This document shows positions 35,489 to 47,818 of a stretch of DNA of 64,000 bases, piece by piece. The notes under the pieces are model-generated. The model did not search any database, was not told the DNA's origin, and was given only the letters and a program-made list of their open reading frames with translations. Source of the DNA: Adiantum capillus-veneris (lineage: Eukaryota; Streptophyta; Polypodiopsida; Polypodiales; Pteridaceae). The stretch lies in contig CM043971.1 of the NCBI GenBank assembly GCA_014529385.2, forward strand, positions 90,761,840 through 90,825,839. The letters are read 5' to 3'. The position numbers and the translations under genes are program-made. Positions within the stretch are counted from its first letter, which is position 1, and each line of letters starts with the position of its first letter.

Positions 35489-36696
35489 ATCTAGGAACAA
35501 GATTGAATTTCTCCTCAGCCTATCACCCACAAACGGATGGCCAAAGTGAGATAGCCAATCTTACGATACTCGATCTACTCAAGACTTATGTTACCGAAGT
35601 AGATCAACGCTCACAATGGGAAAAGTATTTACCTCTAGTAGAGTATGCCTACAATAATACTATCCATACTTCTACGGGGAAAGCACCTTTCGAGATCATA
35701 GAGGGAAGACCTAAAAGTCCCTTGCTACTCAAAGTACATGGGAAGATCTTCGCCGCCGATGAGTATAGCCGTGACCTACAAGAATCTTTTCAAAAGATTA
35801 GGGAGGCTATAGCCATCTCTCAACAAAGGCAAAAAGCTGCTGTTGATAAGCACAGAAGAGCCTTAATGTTCAAAGAAAACGATTGGGTCTTACTCAAGTT
35901 TCCTAAGGCTCTATTAAGGCAAAAAATGGGCAAAAATCCTACGGGCTATCAAAAGTATTATGCTAAACTAGCAAAAAGATACTATGGTCCTTACCAAATC
36001 TTGAAGCCCATCAATGAGACGGCTTATCAACTCAAGTTGCCCAACCATTGGCTTATACACAATGCCTTTCATGTAAGCCTACTTAAGCCCTACAAAGGAG
36101 AGCCACCAATTGAACCAATTATTGAAGACCCTCCCGAAGTTGAAGACCAAGAAGAGGTGCTACAACCCAAAGCTGTCCTTCGTCATGAAGACAAGGTACT
36201 ACGACATGGTAAGATAATCCGACGGTATCTTATTAAGTTCAAAAATTATCCTTTTGAAGATGCTAAATGGATGCAAGGAGTACAACTTAAGGATAGTATG
36301 AACCTTGTCAATGCTTACAATCCTACATTAGAGTAAGCAAATGTACTACTCTCTTTTAAATGACTCGTGTTTTTGTCTTATAAGACTAATCCTCTTTTTA
36401 ATTGTGCACAAATTTAACTAGTATGCATACTTAGAATCATGTTTGTGATGACGACGTCTCTCAAACACCAAGTAGAATTTGTCACTCTACTTTGGGAGAA
36501 TGAAATGGACTAAAGAGCAGACATGCTTGCGGCAGCTATATCTCCCAAGCACCAAATGGATTAGTCATCCATCTTGGAAAGATGTCGTAGGGTAAAAAAG
36601 GGATCCTCTACCCGCTAAGTACGATTGACTAATGACTAAGGCTTTATCTCTTTTACCTCATAGTCGAGGACGACTATGATTTCAAGAGAGAGGTTA
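35489..36696 (+). pseudogene. Second copy of the gypsy integrase end and chromodomain
   Basis: Starting at AATCTAGGAACAAGATT, this equals the main element from 31959 to 33166 with few changes. It encodes 277 codons in frame (35503-36336): the last integrase catalytic Glu region (YHPQTDGQSEIANLTILDL), the GPY-like region and the chromodomain, with the same stop and 3' non-coding part. It lacks gag, protease, RT and the first integrase Asp residues, so it cannot act alone. Confidence 0.92.
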
Positions 36697-37285
36697 TGTC
36701 ATAAAATCTAATATCTAACCAACCCAAATGATTTTCTCATATTAAATTGATCACTTAATGTGGGAGAATAAATGGGAACAAGTGTTAAGATATAGATATG
36801 TGCTTATAGATCTATCTCAACACGGGCCAATAGTAAAGGGGCCCAAATGGGAGATGGTCTATCAAGAGCAAGGCTAACCAATGGAGCATAAGACCTTAGG
36901 GTTAGCTTCATTGAAGACCTCCATTAATGTGTGTAAAAGTCCTTTGACCTTAGGTAAGCTAGGGCTGAGCTTGAGGTGGGAACCCGGCCCAAGCTCGAGG
37001 TGCTTGTCGTGCTTGTCCTGCTTGTCCTGCTTGAGGTGCTTGTCATGCTTGAGGTGCTTGATTAAGATGCTTGAGGTGCTTGACTGGCTCCATGCTTGAG
37101 GTGCTTGACTTGGTGCATGATTAAGGTGCTTGAGGTGCCTTGAGAAGCTTGCCTGAGATGCTTGTGGGAACACCCCATACTTCAAGTGCTTAGTCATGCT
37201 TGATGACTAAGGGGCTTGCTCATCCAAAGTCAAAAATATCCCTACAAGGAGGGGGGAGAGCCTACAAGGGGGGGGGATGAGAGAG

Positions 37286-37376
<91 letters not shown>

Positions 37377-38397
37377 GGGAAGCCCCAGCTTGAAGAGGCA
37401 GCAAGGACACTTGTCAAGTTCCTTCCCATGTTGCCCTCATGGTGTGCCTGAAGCCTATTGGTTGGCCACCCAAGGGGTCCAATGATAATTTAGGATATTT
37501 AATTAATTGATTTTGCATTTATCAAGTCCTCTCTCTCAAAGGGGAAAGGGGGACACTTGTCCCAAGGCTACCCATGTTGCTTGTAATGGCCCCTGCTTGT
37601 GATTGGCTAGGCCTGGAGGGGTCCAATGAGCTTCAAGCATGAGCTACAAGGGGGGGTCGACCCAAGCAAGCTAGGGGGTGCTTAGGGGGTATACTCACCC
37701 ACACATACTCACAAACACTCTCATTGTGTACTATGCAAAGTGCAAGAGCTCCCTCTCTTTCTCCAAGCAAGTAGAGGTTGAGAGCCTACACCAACACTCT
37801 TGGCTATGGAGTGCAAATCCATCCAAGAGCCATGCTTCAATGCTTGAGCTTGCCATCTATTTCTTCTTCATTACTATGCTATGATGTATGCTAGCACTAG
37901 AGTTATGATAAGTGAGGAACTAGCTCTTTCTCGTATGAAATGTTTCTTCTTCCTCTTCCCTACCCTCATTCCCTGCTAGCTCTCTCCACCTTCGAAGGTG
38001 TTTGAGGTCTTGGGACTGAGGCTTGGTATAGTTAAAGCTTTCTTCAAGTTTAGGTTATGCTATGATGGTGATGCATGAAGCTTTCCATCTTCATTGCTTC
38101 ACCTAGGTCACAAGGAACACAAAGAATGTATTGTAACAAGTCTCTCTTTATGGGAGAAATCATATACAAATGCCTATTGGAGGGGGGACCGGCTCCACAT
38201 AAATCCGGTCCTCAACTGTTGTCATGTTCTCTAAATTCTCTCTCTTGCAAAAGTATTGTCCATGCCAAGTTAACTAATTGCTATAATTATGTTGCTATCT
38301 TCAATTATGTCTACCCGCTATGCTCACAAAATCATTTCTTGAAAGTACTCTCATTAAATTCCGCTACTCTCAAATTGAATAGGCAAATTCCATTACA
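36697..38397 (+). repeat. LTR3 of the gypsy complex
   Basis: 1701 bp. It shares with LTR1 most of the variants that separate LTR1 from LTR2, including a long CA tract (37286-37374), but has a rearranged TGCTTG minisatellite. AGAAGA follows at 38398-38403. Confidence 0.94.
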
Positions 38398-39538
38398 AGA
38401 AGACATCTACATGAAACAAACAGAGGGTTTTGAAGTTAAACCTAAAAAGCCTACGAGGGTAGAACTGGTGTGTAGATTGTGTAAGGAATTGTATGGAATA
38501 AAGCAAGACTCAAGGCAATAGTACTAGTAATTTGACAAGTATATGCACTCCCAAGGTTATATATGGAGCCAAGAAGATCATTTTTTCTATACCCAGAAGT
38601 TGAACAATGTTTCACTTATCATCTTGATACTTTATGTCAATGATATGCTCATTGCAAGAAAGTCTAAAGACACGATTGTTATCTTGAGTAAGTCACTTAA
38701 CATGTAGTTTTCTATGAAGGATTTTGGGGGGGGGGGGCTACATTGAGTACCCCAATGCAAGCATATGCAAAACTCAGCAAGAATGATGCTCCCAAATTTG
38801 ATGCTAAGAAAGAAAAAATGGCAAAGGTGCCATATTCCTCAACAGTAGGCAGTCTTATGTACGCCGTGGTAGCCATCATACCAGACATTGCATTAGCAGT
38901 GGGAGTGGTTAGTAGGTTTATGGAAAATCTTGATAGAAAGCATTGGGAAGCAGTGAAACACATTCTGAGATATTTTAAGGTACAACAAGTAAGTGCTTAC
39001 GTTTTGAGAACAATGATGCATCCATAGTGGGTTACAAGGATGTGGACTATGCAGGTTATGTGGATAGTCAAAGACCCACGTATGGCTATGTATTCCTATT
39101 TGATGGAGGATATATGTCATAGAGATCATGTTTCCAAGATTGCACCTTGTCTTCACTCTACAGAGATAGAGTATGTTACAATTTTTGGTGCTTAACAAGG
39201 AAGTTGTATGGTTAGCTCGTCTAGTGTAAGACCTTGGCACCACTGTTGCATTATGATAGTCAAAGTGCTATTGTGTTAGCAAAGAACCATATGTTTCACT
39301 CAAAGTCAAAACACATAGAGGTCAATTATCATGTGATATGGAACATACTGGCTAGCAATTGCATCGAGATAGTCAAGGTTCATACATATGAAAACCCTGC
39401 ACATGCTCTCACAAATCAGTCTAGCCTCAGAGCGGTTTGCACATTGCATTGAGATGATGGGTGTAGGGTGAAGACATTGGAATGATTCACGATATATATA
39501 TAGGTCACTTGGGCCACGTTGGCCTCAAGTGGGAGATT
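38398..39538 (+). pseudogene. Old Ty1/copia element, 3' part (RT to RNase H)
   Basis: Continuation of the RT split at 25898: DIYMKQTEGFEVKPKK, then the YVDD region (about 38620-38650) as a degenerate LILYVNDMLI, a gap at a G run (38726-38738), KVPYSSTVGSLMYAVVAIIPD, and RNase H with HYDSQSAIVLAKNHMFHSKS (39245). The last part ends at the polypurine tract CAAGTGGGAGAT just before 39539. Multiple stops. Confidence 0.86.
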
Positions 39539-39840
39539 GTTGGAGTTCAAGCCAACTGGCAGGACGCCCATTACTAACCCATTATTACTAACTTATTCTT
39601 TACTTGAATATAGAACAAGGGGTGTGAGATGATAACTCAGTCTTAGTTCTTCACCCACTTCGTGCTCTCCATCCTCACACAACAATGTACTCATGCATCT
39701 GCGGACATGCACTCTTCACCCACTTCGTGCTCTCCATTCTCACACAACAATGTACTCATGCATCTGCAGACATGCACTCTTCATACTTATCTCTATAAAA
39801 GGAGGTTTGAAACTCAGTACATACTATTGGAATAAACCTT
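39539..39840 (+). repeat. 3' LTR of the old copia (right end uncertain)
   Basis: Begins TGTTGGAGTT immediately after the polypurine tract. It contains a 65-bp tandem duplication (39651-39715 and 39716-39780, unit TCACCCACTTCGTGCTCTCC...) and a TATAAAAGG box near 39794 that could be the element promoter. The right end cannot be fixed because the matching 5' LTR is missing. Confidence 0.7.
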
Positions 39841-39884
39841 TGATGTCCATGTCTACCAATAATTTGTGGAATATCTCATTCTAT

Positions 39885-40110
39885 ATGTTGTTGACAGTCA
39901 AAGCACATAAAAGTTTACAAGGATCTAAGTGCTTCATCCTTGCACACAACACATAGAGGTGCTTTATCATTATGTTAGGGAGGGCCTATCTATAGTGAGA
40001 TCAATTTGGCATATGTGACCACATAGGAAAACCCTACATATCTTTTCACAAAGATTCTGCCTTGTGAAAAGCTCAAAACTTTTTTGAAAATCTTTGTGCA
40101 TCAATCACAT
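39885..40110 (+). pseudogene. Separate copia RNase H remnant
   Basis: Reads HIEVLYHYVREGLSIV near 39950-39997, preceded by a decayed DSQS segment. This is the typical end of a copia RNase H and differs from the copy at 39245, so it is from another element. Confidence 0.6.
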
Positions 40111-41067
40111 TAATTTTTGGCACTTCCCTTACATGATTGCTAGCACATGTTCACCTCAACACTCTCAGGTGGGCATTGTTTCCATGTTATGTTGTCATGA
40201 TGTGTGGAACCAGACCATTGTGGCAATTTTTCTACTCAATAGGATGCTTTCTTAGTCAGGTTCTATATATGCCCATATCCCTAGGGTAAGCTGTATCTAT
40301 GTATTAGCACATCTAACAATACTAGTTTATGTGTTGTGTAGCTTTTGCTTTTACTTCCCCACGATTTGTGTGTGCAATTTTGCAACCCTATTTCAAACAC
40401 ATTTATAGCTCCACCCAATCATAAACATTTTTGCCTTGAAGTATAAAGCTTATGATCCATGATATTTGGGTTAGGATGTGAATGGGTTAGGGTAGAGGAA
40501 CAGGGGTTACCGATGGCGAACAAAGTGAGATCAGGTAGAGAAGAGTAAGATCACTTGTTAAGGCCATAGATAAAGCTTGGGGGGGGGGGGGGGGGTTAGC
40601 AACAAGGGTGTTTTGACGGCCTGCTTGTTGCACCTTTGCCCCACAGGGAAGGCAAGGTATGTGTGGGAGGTGGTATGGAAGGTAAGGCTTTAGCTGCTTC
40701 TCGACTTCCCTGAGGTCTACACAGCTCGTTGTGGTCATTATTGAATTACACTTTGGTTGAATTCAAGCTCACAGATCGTGATCCTTGCCCATGGATTGCG
40801 ATTTATTTCCTTAAAGTGAGAGCCTTTTGGTGATCTGGCTGACAACACCGAATGGGAGTGCATATGCTTCTAGTAGTCAGCTAACGATGCAGTGGGAATA
40901 CTGACCACGGATCACGATCCAACCTTCTGCCATTTACACCTTGACCTTGAAAAATTTATCAACACTTAACCCTCTTGGTGTTGTGGATTAGAGTCATGTC
41001 ACACCATCTCTCTAGGGCTACAACCATCTAAGAAACACACAAACACGATCGTGAAAGGCCCGTCGTC
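40111..41067. other. Non-coding stretch with poly-G
   Basis: No gene recognised. A run of 16 G lies at 40580-40595. Confidence 0.45.
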
Positions 41068-42110
41068 ATGGACGTCATATTTGTTGCTAAGGGTAAGAAA
41101 AGAGCAAGTGAATTAGATGTTAACGACTCAGGTCCAGAAAAGATCTTGAAGCCGTCTACTTTTGGCGTGCGCTCCTTGATGGCAGAGATATTGCACGGGG
41201 TGAACTTGTTCGGTTTGAATAAGTTTGAATACAGGTTCACAATGCAACCTGACTTCATTCCTGAGTTGGTGCTGCAAGGTTTAGAGGCGTTTTCTACTCT
41301 CTCAGTGGTCTTATATTTTATGGGCCGACATATGATGCCCCGAGGGTTATGGGATTGGGTGAAGATGGCTACAAACAATAGGAACGCTATTTGCCATTTC
41401 AAATCAGTTGGAAAAGGGTTCTACGTGGCGGAGTGCTTGTTTGAGCAAATGGTCCAGGATTTGGTTAGAGGAGGTATCTGGGGGGATCATACTTCACCTA
41501 TCCAATGTTGTGGTCACACGAGCTCTGTCCAGACGAAGAGAATATGAACTTCTGCCCAAGTGTGGGTCATGCTGAAGAGCCTTCCTTTATGGTTATGAGG
41601 CCATATAGACACTATTGCCAATCTTAGGGTTGTGTGCTTTTCATACTGAAGATGCAGTGTGTTAGGCTGGGGTTGGATGTGAAAGTATGCATCCTGTGGG
41701 GCATGTGCAAACCCATCCCAAAGTACCTGGATCTCAATATGGGAGATTTTGGTGCCTATTGGAAAGAGTTAGCTTTTGCTTCATTCCCTAATGCATGCTA
41801 TAAGTGTCGAAGAATTGGGCACTATGCTAGGAACTTCCCTGAGGCTAATGTGGCCCGCAATCCGCTAGAGAGGACGACATGGAGACGTGTTTCTAGGGAT
41901 ATCATGCCTACTACGACCTCCAACCAGTTAGCAGAGGAAGCGGGTAACATTGAGTTGAAAAAGAGTGAGTCAAGCCAAGAGCCAGAGAACCATGGAGTCT
42001 CAGGGACCCACTGAAGCCACCCATCTTGACACTACGACATATGAAATTTTGGCCCAAAAGTTCAATCTCGTTGGCCATGTGGACCAAAACCTAGACCTCA
42101 TCAACCACAT
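41068..42110 (+). pseudogene. Plant LINE ORF1 (DUF4283-like, zinc knuckle), broken
   Basis: The ATG at 41068 opens a frame that recalls the N-terminal RRM-like part of plant L1 ORF1 (AICHFKSVGKGFYVAECLF). Stops follow at 41547 and after. A second frame (41634-42014) holds the expected end: YLDLNMGDFGAYWKELAFASFP, then a CX2CX4HX4C knuckle in which the last Cys is Phe (CYKCRRIGHYARNF), then a polar tail. It differs from the knuckle-free ORF1 at 10944, so two LINE lineages are present. It probably belonged with the RT fragment at 43862, although a gag-like piece lies between. Confidence 0.7.
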
Positions 42111-42537
42111 TATTTAGGTATCAAACCAAACAACCACCATGGTAAATTTACTTAAAAGAATGGAAACTAGTCTAAGTTCAGACATCATCTTAGTTCTAAT
42201 CTTGCTTATGCTTCTGAGTTGTGCTTTCATCTAGTGAACTCAATAATTTGAATTTGTCAATAGTTTTAATCTTTCAATATTTTGGCATTCCATGTCTCTA
42301 GTCATAAGTATTAGTAGTCTAAAATCTATCTTGTCTGATTCTTCTTGGTATGACCATCTATTATCTAAATATTTGAACTGGTATTCAACTTTCTTCTAAG
42401 AAACTCTAGAGTCTATCTCTGAAAGAGTTGTTAAGCTTCAACTCTTTCCATTTTTAAAATTACGGTGGTGAGCTTAGAGCTCTTGAAAAATCCTCTCTCC
42501 TAGTTCGAACTTAGGGTTCGTTGTCCAATCACTATGC

Positions 42538-43780
42538 CAAGACGACATCTAGCAAGAGGTCTGAGAACGACCAGAGTACTTGATGAGGAGGAAAATCAAA
42601 TAAGTATTGATGCTAAATGCTCAGAGCAAGAATCTAGTGATGTCTAGCATAGCTCTCGATGTGAGGAAACCAAACTGAATTGAGGCAATAAGGAAGTTGA
42701 ACCACAACAAGCTTTAAGAAATTCTGAGTATTCCAAAAGAGTACATTCGGTAAGATACGAATGACAGTTGCACTCACATAGCACCAGACATGCTACTAAG
42801 AAAGGCAAGCCAATGGCAACAACTAGTACCAATGAATTAGTAAGGCATAAATCAAAGCATTCTGAACCTAGATCAAAACCTTGACAATAAAGGGAGCTTG
42901 AGACGCCTTCAAATAGAATAGATAGTGATTACTTTGCCAAAGCAAGGAGAAGGGAGAAGAGTACTAATTTTGAAATTGTTTTTTCAATTTTGAAAGGGAG
43001 GAGAAAGGATGATTTGGCTATACACATCCAAGCGTTTGGACAGTATCTTGAGCTCAAGGAAATAAAAGAGGATTGGGATCTCGGACATGTCACTTACAAG
43101 AAATCACTTGTATCATGTGCGTTCAACTATAATGATCTAAGGTAATGAAACAATCCCTTTTTCTTAAGAAACTTATGGATTTTTTCCCAAAATTAAATAA
43201 AGATCCCCTTCAATAAAATAATTCTATTTTTACCTAATTAAAAAAACCCCTTATCTCCATTGCTATATTAGCATACCTATGGGTGAGCCCCCCCAAGATT
43301 GGGCTGAATGTTTTCCTCAAATTGTGAAAGATGTAGTAAAAAGATGGTATATTACCATTACCTAGCAAGTAAGCTAAAGGCTTAAGTTCTGAATTAAAGA
43401 AAGCCTTCATTCAATGAGAATAGAAGAAAAGAGGATATCCTATGTGAATTGGACAAAATACAACAAGGAGAATAAATTGTGAGAAGAAATTTAGAGAAAA
43501 TCAAGGAACTCTCTAGGGAGTTACATGAACCACCATCAGAGAAGAGAATGAGGGCATGGTTCTTAAGTGGCTTCAAAGGTAAGAAGTTAAGGGAGAAGGA
43601 GGTGCCAATTCCAATAAAGAAAATCAATGATTTGGTTCAAAGAGCTTTAAAATTGAAACAACAGGTATAGAAAGAGAAGAGTTGAAGAGCCAAATCCAGA
43701 TCTAGTTTTGTTACAAGTTCTTTAGAAGCAACTTCATCAACCTCCAGTTCATCAGATACTAAGTTCTCTAAAGATGAAGT
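42538..43780 (+). pseudogene. Probable decayed retrotransposon gag
   Basis: Broken plus-strand frames are rich in Lys, Arg, Glu and Ser. Segments resemble gypsy-type gag: FGQYLELKEIKEDWDLGH (near 43030), EPPQDWAECFPQIVKDVVKRWY (near 43286), PPSEKRMRAWFLSGFKGKK (near 43533) and DLVQRALKLKQQV (near 43632). No protease or RT of the same kind follows. The assignment rests on general resemblance only. Confidence 0.45.
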
Positions 43781-43861
43781 CCAACTCTTTCCAGCAGTTA
43801 GCTCTGGAGGCTTTACTAGATTCTTATCAGACTTTTACCTCCATCTTTAGGCTTGTGAAAG

Positions 43862-44400
43862 AACTTGGCCAAGAATACATGTCTTACTCAACAAGATATT
43901 GTTAGTGTGCAACTTGACTTTGGAGAATATTTTGATACTATGAGGTGTGACTTTATTCATAAAGCTCTACTTAAAGTGGGTTATGGGCATAGGATGGCAT
44001 TTTCTCACTTCTCAAGCCACCTCTCATATAATTATCAATGTATTCTTTCTCCCTCGGTTTCTTTAGACAAATCAATTAGGCAAGGATGCCATTTAAGTCC
44101 CCCTCCTTTCTTCCCTGGCTATACACTCTCTCTATATGTAGCTATTTCTTGAAAAACATGATATATTAGGCTTATCCAAGTCTTCTAAACAGCTTACAAG
44201 GATTGATTTTCTAACGATACTCTCACAATTCTTGAAGCAATGAATGTGAACCTTCAATACTATGTGCGTGTCTCCCAGATAGATGATCTTCCCATGGGTT
44301 GGAATGCCACTAAGTAAATCAGCCTTAATTGACATTAATGCCTTTGAATTTGACGTTCTTCAATGGAAAGGGATAAAGCTATCTAAAAAATAGTTTTAAG
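43862..44400 (+). pseudogene. LINE reverse-transcriptase fragment
   Basis: The frame from 43865 has VQLDFGEYFDTMRCDFIHKA, a decayed form of the DFEKAYD RT motif, then SIRQGCHLSPPPFF, the RQGCPLSP motif. Stops follow, and the next motif is altered to NDTLTILEAMN in another frame. It agrees with plant L1 ORF2 and is distinct from the RT at 13250. Confidence 0.75.
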
Positions 44401-44404
44401 ACAT

Positions 44405-44690
44405 ATAGAATTAGGGTTGCAGGATGCACACATAGCTTTGAGAAGATGAATAAGCTCAAGGCACACAACAGAAAGTATGTTGCTTCATGCACAAATAGAG
44501 AAATAAGATAGCCCTAGAGTGATGTGCACATACAATGCACGTAGGGAAAAACCTCCTAGAGATGTGGTGAATGAGAGCTGGCACATATTGTAAAGGGGAG
44601 TGCTATGCCCTAAGGACATGATCAATCCACAAAGGGAAGCAATTTTGGGACTGCCGTACCATGGCAGCTTGGTAGAGTCATCTACACTCC
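44405..44690 (-). repeat. LTR-like repeat, copy 1
   Basis: Shares AGCTCAAGGCACACAA, GATAGCCCTAGAGTGATG and AAAACCTCCTA with 54857-55070 and 63635-63960, in the same order. The strand follows from the primer-binding site beside copy 2. Confidence 0.65.
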
Positions 44691-44814
44691 CATTTATATT
44701 GTTCTCTCAAAATTTGGGTCGGCCAAAAACGCATCACACCAAGATTGTGACCTACTCGTTTTCCAAAACCTCTCCAAATTGCTTCAGCTTATTAGTTGCT
44801 AGTACTGCCGACGC

Positions 44815-44845
<31 letters not shown>

Positions 44846-44917
44846 TCTCTCTCTCTCTCTCTTCGCGCAAGATTTTCTCTCACTGAGCACGCTGACTGCA
44901 GGGCACACTGGCGGACT

Positions 44918-44954
<37 letters not shown>

Positions 44955-45072
44955 GCCGCCGGCAGTACTATCACTTTGTATTTTATGCTCTCTCTTCTAT
45001 CTCTTAGCTGGTTCATGTTTCTGTGTGTCTCTTGTGTGTGGGTGTGGATGTATATAAATAAATAAATAAATA

Positions 45073-45109
<37 letters not shown>

Positions 45110-45110
45110 G
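44691..45110. repeat. Low-complexity cluster
   Basis: About 28 C (44815-44843), CT (to 44861), GA (44922-44949), AAAT and AT repeats (45057-45091), then GA (45092-45109). No gene seen between them. Confidence 0.9.
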
Positions 45111-45355
45111 AGATAAGACACCCTATACATAAAATTATGTGGATATGTTATAATTTTATGGTTTTTGATATATAAGCTCTTAAAGTTTCAATAATGTCAA
45201 ATAAATAATGTAAAAGAAAGCTATTCTAATTTTTAATTAACTTGTTATTCTAGTGAAGAATATACATTTATTGCTACAAATTACAAATTTGTTAAAGCAT
45301 GCAAAGAGGGATATGCATTTCTAGAGGAGAGGCATGCTGGAGAGGAAAATAAATC

Positions 45356-45480
45356 TTTTTTTTTTCCAATGCACAAATCTCATACGAGTCAAAACAAATG
45401 TTCTTACAAGGACATAAGACCGTTGATCGCATTGGAACCCATGATCCAGGTCACGAAGGTCGAGTACTCAAAGAAAGCTT
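45356..45480 (-). mobile_element. tRNA-derived SINE-like segment with poly-A tail
   Basis: On the minus strand the order is ACCTTCGTGACCTGG, then a B box GGGTTCCAATGC (about 45432-45443), then about 70 bp to a 10-A tail (45365-45356). The CCTTCGT block also lies beside the B box of the SINE at 51205-51362, so they look related. No clear flanking duplication was found. Confidence 0.5.
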
Positions 45481-46314
45481 AAAGAAGGGATTGCTAGAAG
45501 TATGATTGCAACCACTACCCAAAAGCCCTTTCTCCTTATTCTTGTCCTTGTGAAGTAGCATAAATGTGTTTTGTCTATTTGAACCATGCATGTCAAGGAA
45601 GAGGCCAACAAAGAAGGTGAAGTGTTCTCTCATTTACTCCAATCATTAACAATAGAATATTTGACAAGGAAACAAACAAGTCATGTGCATTTTTGATTCA
45701 TGGCATGAACTAACAGTAAAAGATTTGACAAGTGAGCTCATGAGCACATTAATTCGGAAAAAAAAAGAGGTGGCCACTATATCTAATTGAATCTCGCTAG
45801 TGACCCCCTAGTGACCAACCGTTATGATGCTAGTTATCATACATAACATTGCAAATATAGCAAGGTGAAAAATTGCAATGGCTTGGGCTACATAAGATGA
45901 TGCAAGAATGGCTATGGCTTGTAGTTTATGTCTTTCTTAGGCTACCCAGACGACAGCTACCCGAAAGCCAGTGGCACAAAAGGAGTGGGCTATCAGAATA
46001 GGGTAGTAGAAAATAGCATGGGTGGCTTCAACCCCCTATCCAAGCTTGGATGGGGGTTACCCGCTGATAGCACCTACAAAAGAGTGGCTTCTGACTAATA
46101 GGCTACACAAAATTATCGAACATATCAATGATTTCATACAGTAAATATTATAGCAACCTATTGGTGTGTAAAGCATGCCCTCCCGTCCTCAGCTATAACT
46201 CACACGAACATAGGAGGGGATGGGATCTACACTGGATGATGATTGAGCACTATAGATCTCAGACAAAGTAAACTGGGGTACTTGTGTTTACTTCACTCCC
46301 CTTGCCCATGGTCC
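45481..46314. other. Non-coding stretch
   Basis: No gene or element end recognised. Confidence 0.4.
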
Positions 46315-46375
46315 CTACCTCATAGGATTGAACCCACAACCTGGGGATGAGAGCCATGTGCTCTAACAACATGAC
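46315..46375 (-). repeat. tRNA-like segment (A and B boxes), probable SINE head
   Basis: Minus strand has TTGTTAGAGCAC (46369-46358) and GGGTTCAATCC (46335-46325), matching pol III A and B boxes at the tRNA-like spacing of about 23 bp. The T stem does not pair well, so it is not a working tRNA gene. Tail and duplication not identified. Confidence 0.5.
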
Positions 46376-46579
46376 ATGCGCACATAATTTGTGGAATGTA
46401 GATGTCTTCTTTGAGTTTTGACATGTAGATGTATTGCAATGGGGGGAAGTAAACTCCTATACAAAAATAAACTTGAGTACAAGTAAATTTGAGTACCTGA
46501 GCTTAATTTTTACCTTGAGGTTACTTTCATGACAAAACCTACGATGCCCGATTAATGTTGGGGCCTTGGATTGATTGGG

Positions 46580-46580
46580 C

Positions 46581-46614
<34 letters not shown>

Positions 46615-46634
46615 CTCCTCCTCCTCCTCCTCCC
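46580..46634. repeat. (CT)n and (CTC)n microsatellite
   Basis: About 15 CT units followed by seven CTC triplets. Confidence 0.93.
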
Positions 46635-47737
46635 ACCACACCCAAACACACACACATGCGCGCGCATACACACACATTGGGATTGAAGAGCTTAATGCTT
46701 TGGGAACTAATGTACACCATTTGCCTTAACTTGTTGCAAAAGGCAATGACTAGCCTCATCCTAACGGGACCAACAAGGAAATCTAAGCTTCAAACACCTA
46801 ACCACCGACTAACAACAACAACGTAAGCTCTTTGACTAGGACTAGAGCATCCTATATTCTACATACCTTGGACCACTCATGCAAAGACTATTGAAAAATT
46901 CTTCACACCTAAAAGCTAAAAGCTTACTGTAGCATAGGCACATTCAATAAAGTCGCATGAAGTAGCTAAATGTCTAAAGTTCTTTGACAAATCCCAAAAC
47001 AGGTGTGCTTTAGAGGAGCTTTCGTGGTCTCTAGCTCCCTTTTACACGTATACTAGAATTGCGGTAATACTCGAAATAAATCTTTCTCTAAAAACATTGG
47101 AACCCTACATATGGCAAATTATAGAGACAAATTTCAAGGTCTTATTCACTAATATTTTTGTACAAACTTTTTTGTAACGTTTTTACACGCTCAAATTCAA
47201 AATTCAAAGCTAAATACAAAACTTGCAAGAGGGATTACACTAAACTTTGGTTGTTTTTTCAAGCATTGGAGGGGGGTCTTCCCATGGTCACAAAGTCCCA
47301 AAGACTGAGTTTTCTCTGTCAAAGTTTCCTTTGGCTTCCACCATTATAAGAGTCACTGAATCCATCTATAGAAATACCAACATCCACGACCATGCACCCC
47401 GACAATGCAAAAGCTCACTTGCAACCCTCAACCCCCCAAAGAGTGCGAGCATCAAAATCCCTATTTTGTGAAAACTTTTAGAATTTTCACCCCTAGAAAT
47501 TTGCAACAAAGAGTCAATTACATGTGAAGGTTTTTACTCTAATTTCCTCCTTTCTCACTCCTAAATTGAAATTCAAAGATAATTCTCAAGAATTCTCATG
47601 TACTAGGGTTTGCGTTCCGGACTGGGAGTCTATGAGCGCTATGTCCGTGGCAACCCCTTAATGTATTTGCTCAATAGTGTTATGCTATTTTGTAATTCTT
47701 TTTGACTTCATGGCCCATTGTGAGCATGGAGGAGGTG

Positions 47738-47741
<4 letters not shown>
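46635..47741. other. Non-coding stretch
   Basis: No recognisable gene. Sequence is AT-rich with short homopolymers. Confidence 0.4.

Positions 47742-47818
<77 letters not shown>
47742..47818. repeat. (GA)n microsatellite
   Basis: About 38 GA units. Confidence 0.95.

Larger units (their letters stand above)
25892..38403 (+). mobile_element. Ty3/gypsy chromovirus complex with three LTRs, nested in the old copia
   Basis: The outer ends are LTR1 (25898) and LTR3 (38397), flanked by AGAAGA at 25892-25897 and 38398-38403. Removing 25898-38403 rejoins the copia RT reading, so this is one insertion site. Inside are LTR1, a primer-binding site, gag-pol, LTR2, an inverted older integrase fragment, a second copy of the 3' integrase/chromodomain part, and LTR3. 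LTR1 and LTR3 resemble each other more than either resembles LTR2. The unit is therefore not a simple tandem array; recombination, gene conversion or template switching between related elements is needed. Confidence 0.92.

Noticed and set aside
41068-44400. A single continuous LINE
   Set aside because: A gag-like stretch (42880-43760) lies between ORF1 and the RT fragment, and the endonuclease is absent, so one element cannot be shown.
46315-46375. Functional tRNA gene
   Set aside because: A and B boxes are present, but the T stem does not pair and acceptor ends are missing; a SINE head is more likely.
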